NCBI RefSeq assembly: GCF_024713975.1
Contig: NC_091098.1
Coordinates: 19,740,316-19,804,315 of the forward strand
Direction: 5' to 3'
Source: Paralichthys olivaceus
Taxonomy: Eukaryota; Chordata; Actinopteri; Pleuronectiformes; Paralichthyidae
DNA: 64,000 bases
The number at the start of each line of letters is the position of its first letter. The first letter of the stretch is position 1. Below are positions 1 through 12,599 of the stretch, in pieces. The notes beneath the pieces were generated by a model. That model was not told the origin of the DNA. It made no database searches and was given only the letters and a program-made list of their open reading frames with translations. A program made the position numbers and the translations under genes.

Positions 1-145
1 GATGGCCGTTCTCGGCTTCCGTAGTCTTCTCAGATGACGCACACTAATGTGTACATTATCTATAGCAAGGCATAAAGCTATTTCAGCCTGTGTCAGGCCT
101 TGATTGAAGAGATATGTGATGCGGTGATCGGTATTCTCCTGCTAC
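1..145 (-). mobile_element. Fragment of a DNA-transposon-type transposase (N-terminal helix-turn-helix part), truncated by the window edge
   Basis: Read on the minus strand, about 45 codons stay open and resemble the N-terminal helix-turn-helix of integrase/transposase-like proteins common in fish genomes (a 'YLFNQGLTQAEIALCL' stretch, then an 'SVRHLRR' stretch). No start, catalytic domain or terminal repeat is inside the window, and the frame stops on the 5' side, so it is a relic or an edge fragment. The family name is inference; the peptide pattern is seen directly. A short palindrome-like block at about 190-225 (CTCGAGATCTCGA) could be a terminus of the same or another element. Confidence 0.45.
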
Positions 146-589
146 ACTAAATGATGTTTCCTGCAATGATTTAATACGTTTTGTTTTCTCGAGATCTCGA
201 ATTAATTATCTCGTTATCACGGGAAAACGGGTGGAATAAAATGTATGTATGTACGACCCTTTAGGGCTTCCGTACAAACGTGGAAATAAATTAATAAATA
301 AATGTAGAAATACATAATAAGCCTTTTCCCTAATTTATTTATGTATTAACTTATTTACTTCTGCATTAATTAATTGATGTATGTAAGTATTTTAGCAGTT
401 TCAATAAAAAAGATAGAAATTTGTCCAATTGTCCTTATAATTCTAAAGCCTAACATCATTCTGAACATAATTACTTACGTAAATACAATTTAAAATTACA
501 CGTTTGCATGTGTAAAATGCTTGATATATTTTATTCAGTTTTGTGTAACAGCAACTTAAAATATAAAATAGATTCAAAGAATTCATTAA

Positions 590-679
590 ATGAAATAAAA
601 ACAGAGCAGCGAATATGAAACAGGAAATGACGTGTTTCACATGCGGCCTCACAGGGACTGACAAACGTATACAACAAAG
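590..679 (+). promoter_or_regulatory. wdr46: Probable wdr46 proximal promoter and 5' leader
   Basis: The 90 bases before the wdr46 start contain an ETS-like core (CAGGAAAT) followed directly by TGACG, a CRE half-site, and no TATA box at a useful distance. This suits a housekeeping ribosome-biogenesis gene. The transcription start is not visible, and the motif reading is inference. Confidence 0.35.
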
Positions 680-3600
680 ATGGCGACCACCGGCGAGGCG
701 GCAGCGACCGATCCACACGTGGAGAATAAGGAGGAGAAGAAGAAGAAGGAGGTGATTATTATTATGTGATTAGATCATGAGTGAAAATGTTCGTCAGTAG
801 AAGAGTGTCGGTGTTTTTATATAAGCAGTTAACAGACACACAGTCACAGCAGGTTAGCGTCAACTAGCGCAGAGCTAATGTGCTTCTCCAAGCGAACACA
901 CGAATCTCTCTGTGCTCCTCCTAAAGTCAGCTCCCCTCACATGATACCTGTGTGCTCCTCCTAAAGTCAGCTCCCCTCACATGATACCTGTGTGCTCCTC
1001 CTAAAGTCAGCGCTCCTGACATGATATCTGTGTGCTCCTCCTAAAGTCAGCTCCCCTCACATGATACCTGTGTGCTCCTCCTAAAGTCAGCGCTCCTGAC
1101 ATGATACTTGTGTGCTCCTCCTAAAGTCAGCTTCCCTCACATGATACTTGTGTGCTCCTCCTAAAGTCAGCTCCCCTCACATGATACCTGTGTGCTCCTC
1201 CTAAAGTCAGCTCCCCTCACATGATACTTGTGTGCTCCTCCTAAAGTCAGCTCCCCTCACATGATACCTGTGTGCTCCTCCTAAAGTTAGCTCCCCTCAC
1301 ATGATACCTGTGTGCTCCTCCTAAAGTCAGCTCCCCTCACATGATACCTGTGTGCTCCTCCTAAAGTCAGCTCCCCTCACATGATATCTGTGTGCTGCTC
1401 CTAAAGTCAGCTCCCCTCACATGATACCTGTGTGCTCCTCCTAAAGTCAACGCTCCTGACATGATACCTGTGTGCTCCTCCTAAAGTCAGCTCCCCTCAC
1501 ATGATACCTGTGTGCTGCTCCTAAAGTCAGCTCCCCTCACATGATACCTGTGTGCTCCTCCTAAAGTCAGCTCCCCTCACATGATACCTGTGTGCTCCTC
1601 CTAAAGTCAGCTCCCCTCACATGATACCTGTGTGCTCCTCCTAAAGTCAGCTCCCCTCACATGATAACTGTGTGCTCCTCCTAAAGTCAGCTCCCCTCAC
1701 ATGATATCTGTGTGCTCCTCCTAAAGTCAGCTCTTTTAACATGATACCTGTGTGCTCCTCCTAAAGTCAACGCTCCTGACATGATACCTGTGTGCTCCTC
1801 TTTTACAGCCTCCGGTCCGGTACTGGGAGGAGAAGGGGAAAGATGAAAAACAAGCGGAAGGAGACGGAGGAGAAGCTCGGCAGCAGAAGGAACCCAAGAT
1901 GAGGAAAAGAAAGCAAGAGGAGGCTCAAAAAGGGGGAAAGAAATTCATATCAGGAGTAAGAAATCATTTTATTGGCCTTTTTTTTTAAGTTCTAATCTCC
2001 ACTCATAAATTCTTACATCACAGAATTAGTTTTATAATTATAATGATAATATTATTATTATCATGAGAGAAGGAAAGTGGTTGTGGTTGATCAGCTCAGC
2101 ATCAGAATGCCGCTGTCACCCGTTCGATATCCTCTCATGGTGAAAATGCTGATGAACAACTGCTGTCACCATTCAGATCGATTAAAATCTGTCTAACTGA
2201 AGAGTGGTGGTCTGATGTCTGCATAGCATCGCAGTATTTGTCCGTCCAAACCAAAAGCATGTAAAGATTCTTATTAATGGGAATAGATCATTTGAATATA
2301 TACGTTTTCCTCTTTTTGTTTGTACTTAATGTTCCATGACATGATTTTTCTCCACACTGCCTGATGCTCAGAATATTCTGAATACTGCAGTACAGTGGAG
2401 TAAGTATTCAGACCTGTTATTTAAGTAAAACTACTATGCTACATGGTTGAAATTTTGAAAGTAATGCATTAAAAATGTTACTTTTACTATGTGAAACTAT
2501 GTAAGTATAGTCTGTAAAATGTACAATAGACTAATGAACTATTGGGGCCGATTTAGGCCTGATTCTGGCCCCCTAGAATTAAAGGAGAAATCGGGTCTGG
2601 AAAGTTGCTTGGTACATATGTTTAGTCCAGATTATCTGATTGTGTGTTTCAGAGTCATTTTTAATTATCAAACATGTATGATATTAAGAATTTATAAACA
2701 GGATGATTATGTCAGTAATTTGTGAGTGTAACCAATGAGAAAAAGGATGAATATAGCTTTTGAAATGGCGACTGCGAAGTGTGATGGACAGCTGAGTAGA
2801 AGGAAATGCATATCGACGTGTTGACAATTAATCCCACCTCCAGTTTACACAGAAGAGTAGCAATGTTGATTGTGTCTCCCCAAACATTCTCAGAGTCAGA
2901 GAGGAGGTGTTAGGTGGTGTGTGGAGATTCACTTCCTCTAATGTTCTGGGCCATTATCCAATTGTAGGATGGACCCCGGACCAAACAAACACTCTGTCGT
3001 CCTTTGTTATTGTCTTTTTCTCACCATTCTGATATGGAATAATATACATCGCTACTTTCTACTGTACAGTATTGTCCATAATCCATCAGAGGGTGTAGTA
3101 ACCTAGTTTTTTCGACAGTGCAGCCTACAAGGTTTTCAAGTTAACTGCAAATATTGAGAGACCCATTGAAATTTTTTGCATGAACTTTTGCATGATGTCT
3201 TCATTTACATCCTTTGCCGCAGTCGTAAGCTGATAAATTTCGTTATACCTGAAAGAGGCTTGTATTCTTTTTAAATGTATGCTTTGGTTTTTTCTTTGAG
3301 CAGTTAACCACTTATCCCTCTAAGTTTTAAGATTATATACTTGACTCCATAATCAATTGAATGTCAATAAAAACTGAAGACATTGTGCTATTTTAAAACT
3401 CATCCAGCTGTGCATTAGCTGCAGCATTATTCTAGTGCCAACAAAGTAAATTCTGTGTATTTTCTCTCATACTCCCTTTAGAAATCAGACCCTTTCCCTG
3501 GTCCTGCTCCTATTCCACAAGACAGGCTGCAGAAGTTCAAGAGGAAAGAGAAAATAAAAAAGGTAAACAACCCTGTCTGTCACGGTCTCATATCTGGTAA

Positions 3601-6600
3601 GTAAAGGATATTATGGTTGCAATCAGCCAACATCTCATTTAAAAAATGCTCTCTTCACAGCGTCGGCAGCAACATTACAAGCTGAAAGATGTGATATCTC
3701 GCTCCGAAGAAACTTCAAAAATGGCTCAGAAACAAGCTGCGCGGTTTGACCTCCTACTCCCAGAGGACGCAGGGTAAAATGTCTAGTTTTCTTCAGGTCA
3801 CTGTGGACGATGTGACCAATTAAATTAGGAAAATGTCCCTTAAAGACTTTGATTGAAAGCCTGGGTTTGATGGGCTTCTCTCTGATCTCAGGTTTCTTGA
3901 AGGAGAGGAAGATGAGGACACATGTACGATCTCTCAGGAAGATATTGCAGATGCTGTGGATATAACATCTGGAACAAAGGTGAGTGACACTAATCATGCC
4001 CCAAGTGAGAGTGTTGGACAAGTTCACTTCTGATTTCCAAAAGCAGGAGCCTTATTCATTACAACACAAGTTGTGCCTTGTGTTTTCTTTCAACAACAAT
4101 TGGTATCAGAAAAAAAATCACCATTATCAATTACATCAGACATTAAGACATCAGCGTTTTTGGAGACAGGTATATGCATCAGTAAAATAAAAGAAATAAT
4201 AAGAACACCCTTTTTCTCAAAAGAATTCACAGCATTTTACAATTGGATAAAGAAATCAACAAACAACTAAACAGAGGTGAAAATATAAACTTTAAAAAGA
4301 AAAAAATCACAAGAGGACACTTTTGTTGTTTTCTGTCTCCAGTACAGTTAAACATCAATAAAACTTTATGTAACTTTATTGTTGTGTTTTAACATTACGC
4401 CCCCTTGGTACCAGTAGGCTGGACATTTTACTACCGTGAGCATACATGTGGGACATGAAACAATCCAAGGTCCTCTTGTTATGAACCAGACAAATATACA
4501 ACAGCAAATTTTGATTGGATTGCATTTAAATTCCTAAATTAAGATCCTTTATTCGTCCCACAGTGTGGACATTTGCTGGGTTGCAGCATCAAAGTAATGA
4601 ATAAATAAACATGCAAAATAAAAGCAGGGAATTAAATAAATATATTCATACATTCAAGAGAGTGCTCAGAGAGTGTAAACCTTTACCAAGACTAACGCCT
4701 ATTGTCGTAAAAGTGACAATATTCTTTGTTCTGCTTCCTTGGGTCACGCGCCACCCACAAAATGTAATGGAAAGTGTTTCAATAGTTTTTGTTTAATCCT
4801 GCCCACAGACAAACAGCAATAAAAAACATAAACGCATCATCGGAGGTGATTAATCCCCCTTTCATCTATTGTTACCTTTTTATTCATTTGTTTCTACGCT
4901 CCCCCTCTCTCTCTCTTTTCAGTATTTTAACCTGAAACTGTCTCAGTTCGGTCCATATCGAGTGGATTACAGCAAAACTGGACGGTCAGTATCACGCACT
5001 CTTCACTCACTCAGGCAATGTGTACCGTTTGACTTTGTGTTCTTTTAATGCTGTCATTGTTCACGTCACCAAACAGTTTAATGTCACTGGAAGACAACAG
5101 CTACTTTGATTCAGTAACGCGAAGGTGAAAGCACAGTTGCTCCATGGTGAACGAAGAGTACAGAGAAATTGAACTATCTATAGTTTTTCTTTAAACATAC
5201 ATAGCTTTCATTTTGCCACATGATGGCAGCACACAACATTGACAGATGGGCCTGCCACAATATATTTGAGTTTCACAAAAAAAATATAATAACAATAATA
5301 ATTGATTTTATCTATTTATTTATTTATATAAAAAGTTATGAGTTCAATAATATGTCAGTCAATTTCATGTTCATCTTATTTTGGCAAATGTTGCTAAGTG
5401 AATTATGTTTGAAGGTCTGGGAGAGAGGGAGTGGTGGAACTGATTTTTTTTTTTCTTTACTGAATACAAACAATTTATTTTACCTTAGAAGATTTTTTTC
5501 ATATTTTCATAAGGCGTCCCCCTACCATATTGCGCCACCCTATTTGTACTGCAGCACATTGTGCAAATGTGTGACTCAAACTTTGCACAGCTACAACAGT
5601 TCTTAGGTAGTTAATTCAGTTGGGTTCAGAGGTCAGTAAAAATAACACCCTGAAAATGTACACAAAGTACATAACTTAATCTGCCTTAGATAAGTGCCTG
5701 AGGGTTAGTACGTAGTGTTAGTAACGTTGACTGTGCTAGAAGTCAAACCAAAATGAAACTACTCTGACAATAGTTCCACAAATATCTTTTAAGGAAAGAA
5801 TATGTTGTTCTGTCCTATTTTGCTGGATGTAAAGTTTTGTGGGGTTTTCGTTGGCTCATGCATCATCCCTGCACCAACTTTGATGTATATCAGTTTTGGA
5901 CTTAAGCATTATCCTGTTGACATTAGGGACAAGTGTGGAAAAATGACCTGAGTAAAAGGCATCAAACTGTGACACGATGGTTTATTTGGAGTGTTCATTA
6001 ATTTACCCCTGAAGAATTTAAATCCAGTATTCACTCTGGCTCTCTGACAGGGAAATGTTCCACTGTTATGCTCTTTTTTCCCCTCAGCCACCTTTTGCTT
6101 GGTGGGAGGAGAGGCCATGTAGCTTGTATAGACTGGCAGTCCAAACAGCTGATGTGTGAAATTAACGTGATGGAGTCTGTCAATGATGTAAAGTAAGTCA
6201 CCCAACACGAAAATGCAATGTTTTAGTCATGCTACATATTCACTATGTTATATTAAACCATTTCTGCCCTTATGTAGGTGGCTTCACACTGAGAACATGT
6301 ACGCAGTGGCTCAGAAGAAGTGGCTGTACATTTACGACTCCAACGGAATAGAGCTTCACTGCATCCGCAAATTCAATGACGTCCTTCGTATGCAGTTCCT
6401 CCCATATCACTTCCTACTTGCTACAGCGGTGGGTTCATTAAAATTGTGGTGTATTGCATGTTTGTGTTAAAGATATTACCAAAACATATTTGAAGATATT
6501 TACCACAGACCCTGATGTTTTTTGTCTCACAAAAGTTGTGAATTATGATTGTAAATATAAATAACATCAGATGCATAAACACATTTGTCTAGAGGGTCAT

Positions 6601-9287
6601 TTTGACAACTAGATAGAAAAAGTTGAGACATTTCCATGATTCAAATCAAGCTGAGTTTGCTATCAACAGTTCCTGTATGCAGTGTACCCACTGATGTACA
6701 CGGCTGTTGCTGTATTACTTTGTTACTGAAGAAATCTGAAAAATGTGATGATTCTCAAGCAAGTTCATGACCTAAAAGGAAATCCCTTTTTGTGATTTCT
6801 AAGCAGATTTATTGTTGTTAATTTGAAATGGATAGTGGAGATGATGACGTTCTATTGTCACTCTTTGTCTTCAGAGTGCTACAAGCTTCCTACAGTACCT
6901 GGATGTGTCTGTGGGAAAGGAGGTGGCAGCCATCTGCACAAAGACTGGCCGACTGGATGTGATGTGCCAGAACCCTCGTAACGCTATCATCCACCTGGGA
7001 CACCCCAACGGTACAGTCACCCTGTGGTCGCCCAACCAGAAAGAAGCCCTCGTCAAGATGCTCTGTCACCAAGGTGGTGTGCGCTCTGTCGCCGTTGACA
7101 AGTCTGGCACGTAAGTCACTTTTAAACCCCTGACCTCATGTATGATGGTTTTTATATTTCATTTGAAGGCAGGAAGCTCTGGTTACTGGTCTGTTTACTT
7201 TACAGACTGTTTGAACGTTAACATTAATACATTAACTTGTCTGATTAGATTATATGAACTTTATTGATCCCAGTTTTGTTGCAGCAGGTCAACATTCACA
7301 AACAGTAAGAAAACAAGGAGACAAAGTGCAAAATTGTTTGACATGACTTAAAGGTACAGTGTGTAGAATTTAGTGATATCTAGTGTTAAAATTGCTTGTT
7401 GCAGCTGAACACCCCTCACCTCCCCCTCTCCTTCCAAACATGAAAAAGAACCTGTGGCAGCCTTTAATTTTCATAAAAACTAAAAAGGTGTTTAGTTTGT
7501 CCAGTCTGGACTAATGTAAAAAAACATGGCGGCCTCCGTAGAGAGGACCCCCTCGATGTAAATATAAAGTATTTAAATATAAAGGGACTTTTCTGGGGTA
7601 AAGAAAACTACAATTCATACAATTTAGATGAAACAAAGTAGTGAAAACATCATGAGGATTATTCTACATTAAATATCTGTCAGTAGTTCCCTTTCACCTA
7701 AATCTTACACACTGGACCTTATAATTATGACTTTATGTGGAAAAATGAGTATGAATATAATATGAGCAAAATAAACAAATAAATTGACAGTTATTGCAGC
7801 AGTAATTACTATTAAGTACTATTGTACAGTCTCATTGCTGTGGGCAGGTAAGACATCCTGTATATGTCCTTGCGGCAGCGGAGCCGATCTGCACCTACTG
7901 GAAGTTCTTGTCTGAGGTTATTCCTGACGAACAAGGTTCAGCCAGTTATGACTTCCAGTTTTCTGAAAGCTGTTGAAAGGAGAATTCAGGCAGCAACTGA
8001 TGTCTTATGCATCAAGGAGACCAGAAGGAAGAACAATAAACAAACTCTAACAGAGTAACATAAGCAATTGTCGCCCCCAAGTCTGAAGATGTCTCCCACA
8101 GCATCCCCATATACAGTATCTCCCTCCACTTGCATCACCCATTCCAACAGCACATCCATGAATAGCTAGAATTGTTGTCACTCTCTGTCACATGTAGGTG
8201 TTCACATCCTATTGGATAGCTATGCCTAAAGTATGCATTCCTAAATCACGTTGTGTCCTTGTCACTTGCCACTGGTGAAATACACAAAAGAGTTAGAGTG
8301 TGCTTCTATGTTATGTAAATGTTGGTGCAGATCCAATATGAAAAATTGTTATTGCTGGTGTGTTACTAGCTTAAGCACATCATGTCTACACGCATATGTC
8401 CAAATGGTTCACATACATACATGTCTCTGTACATGCATACAGTGGATCACGTGTTCTTACCAATGCAACCGTGAACATGTCAGCCCAAGAAATCCATAAA
8501 TCTGAACAGCTTTGTTATCGGGTTAAATTTTCTGTTGGACCAATGAACTGCACTCTCCACATTGATAACTTTAATTATGGTCTGCTCGTCTCTTCTTGGC
8601 AGATTCATGCTGACATCTGGAATGGATAAAAAGTTAAAGGTGTATGACATTCGAACCTTCAAGCCCCTCAAGTCCTACTTCCTCCCTGCTGGAGCTTCCT
8701 GTTTATCACTGAGCCAGAGAGGGCTGCTGTCTGCAGCCACAGGCGATATTGTTCAGGTCATTATCACCGCCACACTGCACGATTAATGATTTGTAGTTAA
8801 AAACACGTCCAGCGAACACACGGTCATGCATTTTAACATTGTAGACGTGGTTTGTTTTAGATGCACACAGCTGGATATGTAAAGAAAATAAAGTATTCTT
8901 TAGTGGGGAACATTCTAACTGTAGATAAAGGATATTGAAAAACACATGTCGTGTCTGGACAGTCACACTTTTGTTTTTCGGGAAGTGATATCTATCTATA
9001 TGATGTCTTGGTTATACATTACAGATCTTTCATACGTAGGTAACCTTTAACCTGTATATCACTGATAACGTGTCTGTAAAATGTCTCTGTGTAGGTGTAC
9101 AGGGACGTGTGGAACACTCCAGTAACTAAACCCTACATGGCTCACAGGGTCCGGGGAACAGCATGGGGGCTGCAGTTTTGTCCCTTTGAAGACGTCCTCG
9201 GGATCGGACACGGAGACGGCTTCACTAGCATGCTCGTACCAGGTTCAACTTGATTTTCACTCACTCACTCACTCACACACACACACA

Positions 9288-9374
<87 letters not shown>

Positions 9375-10199
9375 ATAGATCACACCCACACACTTCAATA
9401 AACCAAAGAACAAGGGTGCACCAAATAGGTCATGGTCAAAACATCCATATGACACACACAGTACGTCAGCCCTAAATGATAATCATGGTTTATCTGACTG
9501 TACTCAACCAGTCATTTTTTCTGTGTATTAAAACTGTTCTCATTCCATCTCTACCTCTGTTGTCCTCATTTTAAAAATGTTCAGGTGCCGGTGAACCTAA
9601 CTTTGACGGTTTGGATGCTAACCCATACCGCAGTGTGAAGCAGAGGCAAGAGTGGGAGGTTAAAGCTCTGCTGGAGAAGATCCAGCCAGAGCTCATCAGC
9701 CTGAACCCCAATGAACTGGGTCAAGTTGACCACGCCACCTTTCAACAAAGGCACCAGGACAGAGTCACAGCTCTGGTCAGAGTCCAATTTAGATTTTAAG
9801 ATACAAATCTGTACAGTTTAAAATATCTGTTAATTTTTATTACAGCCTTCTAAATTCCTTGTATTTGTCTTCTCAGGGCTTTGACCCACTTGCCAAAGAA
9901 AAATTTGTTCCCAAGTTTAAGAAGAAAGGTCGCAGTTCTACTGGCAGTGTCGAAAAGCGCAAGAAGAAAGTGGCTCACGAGGACCAGAGGGTAAGTAATC
10001 CAAAATAAAGATGATGTTTGATTAAACAACAAGGTGATTTTTCACGTGGCTCATCTTTCTCGACTTGTTTGCCCTGCAGGATGTAATCAGGGAAACTGTG
10101 GAAGACAAAATGAAGATGGCAAAAGAAAGAAAGGAGAGGAAATCAAAGACGGTGGAATCTTTTGGCCTGAGATCTGCTCTGGACAGATTCAAAAAATAG
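680..10199 (+). CDS. wdr46: WD repeat-containing protein 46 (14 coding exons, 593 aa)
   Basis: WDR46 (BING4; yeast Utp7 family) is a nucleolar scaffold of the small-subunit processome, needed for 18S rRNA maturation. Coding exons: 680-751, 1809-1955, 3482-3562, 3661-3773, 3892-3979, 4923-4984, 6088-6192, 6278-6428, 6875-7110, 8603-8756, 9095-9242, 9585-9775, 9877-9990, 10080-10199. All junctions are GT-AG and the 1782 nt close on TAG, giving 593 aa against about 610 in human. The N-terminus is a lysine/glutamate-rich basic tail ([10 protein letters not shown]). WD repeats fill the middle ([32 protein letters not shown]). The BING4CT domain follows ([37 protein letters not shown]), and the C-terminus is basic and ends SALDRFKK, as in the family. 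Intron 1 is mostly minisatellite, and intron 9 holds an inverted-repeat element. The start has no in-frame rival upstream in exon 1. Confidence 0.97.
911..1800. repeat. 40-bp minisatellite, about 22 units, in wdr46 intron 1
   Basis: A 40-bp unit beginning TGTGCTCCTCCTAAAGTCAG repeats head to tail from 911 to 1800 (890 bp, 22 units plus 10 bp). Two main variants alternate irregularly: one with CTCCCCTCAC and one with CGCTCCTGAC in the second half. Single-base variants are also present (ATACCTG/ATATCTG/ATACTTG; CTCCTC/CTGCTC). The last partial unit runs straight into TTTTACAG at 1801-1808, the acceptor of wdr46 exon 2, so the repeat supplies that exon's pyrimidine tract. The units are contiguous, with no unique spacers. 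Confidence 0.97.
4535..4720. mobile_element. Interspersed repeat fragment (CTTTATT..TCCCAC type) in wdr46 intron 5
   Basis: The stretch starting GATCCTTTATTCGTCCCAC resembles the end of a widespread fish interspersed repeat. Related starts appear at 7247 (CTTTATTGATCCC) and 10549 (CTTTATTATCCCAAGGGGC). Family assignment is not possible by eye. The rest of intron 5 (3980-4922) shows nothing further. Confidence 0.35.
7351..7720. mobile_element. Non-autonomous terminal-inverted-repeat element (MITE-like) in wdr46 intron 9
   Basis: The left end AAGGTACAGTGTGTAGAATT is the near-perfect inverse complement of the right end, which reads AAGGTCCAGTGTGTAAGATT on the minus strand. The ends are 370 bp apart, with no open frame of note inside. 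That is the layout of a miniature inverted-repeat transposable element. The target-site duplication is not clear. A piece of a different repeat (CTTTATTGATCCC start) lies just before it at 7247-7345. The element sits inside wdr46 and does not touch an exon. Confidence 0.75.
9273..9370. repeat. (CA)n microsatellite in wdr46 intron 11
   Basis: A nearly pure CA run of about 95 bp starts about 30 bp after the exon-11 donor at 9243. The cysteine/valine or threonine/histidine repeats read through it are translation artefacts. Confidence 0.97.
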
Positions 10200-10511
10200 A
10201 AAAGTGGGATCCTTTGTGCCGACCGGACGTCAGTGACATTCTGTGGGAGTGACCTTTTGAACTTCATATAGAGGACACATTATTGGACACATTTCTCCAA
10301 CAAGTGGCAGAAATTCTGGGTATTGTCTACTAAGAGAAGCTCTATTCAATGTAGTCTGAATCGATTCCTGTCTACATGGGTCGATGTGTCGGGTGCCACG
10401 GTGGGCATGTTTGTTGCTTAGAATTTGTTTAAAGTTGTATTTTTTTGTCATCTGATACAATTTTCACTCATTTTTGAGCAAATGTCAAATGTTTTATATT
10501 AATGTCCTAAA

Positions 10512-10517
10512 AATAAA
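10512..10517 (+). terminator. wdr46: wdr46 polyadenylation signal
   Basis: AATAAA lies 313 bases after the wdr46 stop and is the first canonical signal downstream. Before it, the 3' UTR shows no other feature. Confidence 0.6.
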
Positions 10518-10540
10518 CAACATACTGCCAAGCCTTTGGA

Positions 10541-10680
10541 TTCAGTAATCTTTATTATCCCAAGGGGCAATTTGCTGTACAGCCATCAGTCAGTGCATGA
10601 CAAAAACAGACAGTCCACACTATATAAATATCTACGATCAGAGGGAAGCAACACTAACTCTTGAAGCAGTGAATGACTCA
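10541..10680. mobile_element. Interspersed repeat fragment in the wdr46-b3galt4 spacer
   Basis: The start TTCAGTAATCTTTATTATCC, followed by CAAGGGGCAATTTGCTGTACAG, resembles the 3' tail of a LINE-type repeat in inverted orientation. No coding capacity was seen. The remaining DNA to 11017 has no recognised content. Confidence 0.35.
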
Positions 10681-11017
10681 AATCGGACAATACTGACTGA
10701 AAATATAATATGCTCAAACATTGTCAGCACATTAACACAATGACTCTTCAACAGCTCCTTGGCTGGTGAGCATCATGTCCAAAGCCATCCTATTTCACAG
10801 AGCCACATTTCTGAGGCCCTGGACGCTGGTAGAAAGAGATGAAAACCCAACCCCCGCTAAGAGCAATCTCATCCATCCTGTGTCGGTTGTTCACAGTTCC
10901 CCAGCATGGGAAAAGTCCTCCAAATCCTTTGAAGACACTCTCACTGTGGAACGCTTATATCTTCATGGCACATAATAGTGAGTGCAATCTGTATGGAAGT
11001 AAGTGAGGTTAGGTCTC

Positions 11018-12582
11018 TCATTGTTGATCTTTCCTCGCAGTTGTCTTCATGGCTGCATACCATGCATTGACATCAGGCTTTGTCTGTCCAAACAAGAGTT
11101 TTCCTTTTTTGTTTTGCCTATGATGCTCAGTTTGGTTTGGTGTTGTTCCTCCTGCCAAGGTTTCACATGCCATAGCAATGGTGGCAGGATGATGACGACA
11201 GTGAGCAAGAACAGGGAGCACATCTCTTCCCTCAAACTGCATCCCAGTCGTCCCATCAGGTATCACTGTTTGTCTGTCGGTGTCATCGTTTATCAGCAGC
11301 TTCACCCTAGCCAACCCCCTAATCAATGTGCTGCTTCTTCTTGAGATTAGAGATGAGATTTCCCGTTTGTCCCACGCCAAAATTCTATCAGCCACAAAAA
11401 TATCCACTTTTTACTTGCCCTTATCTGCAGCTCCTGTAAATACAGAAACGCCTTGGACAAGCAGAATGTGCTTTGCTGCAGCTTTTGCAGAACCCCCCCT
11501 GTGAAACTGAGTTAGGATCTTCCGTATGTGCTTCACATTGGTAGATAACAATCAGTTTGGATAACACCACAGCATCAATCAGAGCAGCAACCCTTGTATG
11601 GTAGGTAATGGTTTTGAGAATTTTCCTTTAGCCCAAAATCTGCCAAAATCATGTGCCACTCCCAATGCATACCTGCTACCAGTGTATATATTGATGTAAC
11701 AGAGGTCATGTGGTTATTATTCCACTTTCCACAATTTGTTTATTTTATGGTTGGGTAATTTAGCTCAAAGGCGCCCTCCTCCAGAGTGCCGTACGTTGCG
11801 TCATTACGCACTCCTGGAAGGAGAATCAGACCCATGAACAGAAGAGAGAAGCCAAGGAAGGAGGGTGGCTGCGTTGGATGTCGACACACCGAAACTGTCT
11901 TGGACATTTTACCATTTTTGTCACTCATTCTCATTCCAGTGTATGTCTGACAATGATAAAGTCTAATCAGGAAGGAGCTCAACAGTCCTAATTGCATTTA
12001 TCACTTTAGAAAGTCTTTTGTGATTTACCTTTAAACGTCTGTTTAAATCAACATTAGGATCAGATGTCTTTTCCCATCCAATAACCCCTTTTGGTCCAAA
12101 GTTTCAAAACTTTCAATACAAATTTTTCTTCCATAAGTAGAACATGGGGATCAGAATTTGATACCCTAAACAACTTTTGCCGGTGAGTCAATCTAAGCTA
12201 CTGAGACAACACAGTGATTACTGTTCCAGTATAACCAGCCAAACCTATCCTTGTCTTTAATCTAACTTTCTCTATCACATTCTTAACCTACGTACTCTAA
12301 CCTTCTCTACCATTCTTCGTGTTCTCATAACATCTGTGATTACATCTGAGTGAGTGCCTCTGCATCTCACAAGAGAGTGTTATTTACAGAGGTAAGGGAA
12401 GAGTTCGGAATCTTCCATTGATATACATATATCAAATCTTCTTTTCTATACTTAACAAACTCTGATGTTCTTGGGACTCTAGTTACTCTAGTTATCCCTT
12501 CTGTTTTTGAAATCAGCATAATACTCAATAAACACATTAAATCTCTACCAATACAATCTATCAGCCAGCGTGGTGACAACAA
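11018..12582 (-). mobile_element. Degraded endogenous-retrovirus-like pol remnant
   Basis: Two parts support this. On the minus strand, 12582-12367 is an open stretch with a GRDLM box, as at the end of retroviral proteases. Then 11710-11461 shows an RNase H pattern: the SRYAL-like box near 11680, with the expected catalytic Asp before it replaced by Gly, and an AHT box near 11550. The RNase H part needs at least two frame changes and meets stops, so it is dead. Reverse transcriptase is not recognisable in the 650 bp between the two parts, which suggests deletion. An open stretch at 11407-11018 follows in the same direction but I do not recognise it. No long terminal repeats were found. Remnant sequence may extend to about 13000. 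Confidence 0.6.
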
Positions 12583-12599
12583 AAATTAATGTTTAAAAT

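Noticed and set aside
911-1800. Regular repeats resembling a CRISPR array
   Set aside because: The units are contiguous 40-bp copies with no unique spacers, inside a vertebrate intron; this is a minisatellite.
5220-5606. 128-codon open frame in wdr46 intron 6
   Set aside because: It is AT-rich with low-complexity runs, has no family pattern, and lies wholly within an intron between two well-matched exons.
9186-9455. Thr/His- and Cys/Val-rich proteins
   Set aside because: Translation of a (CA)n microsatellite after an exon end, without real coding signal.
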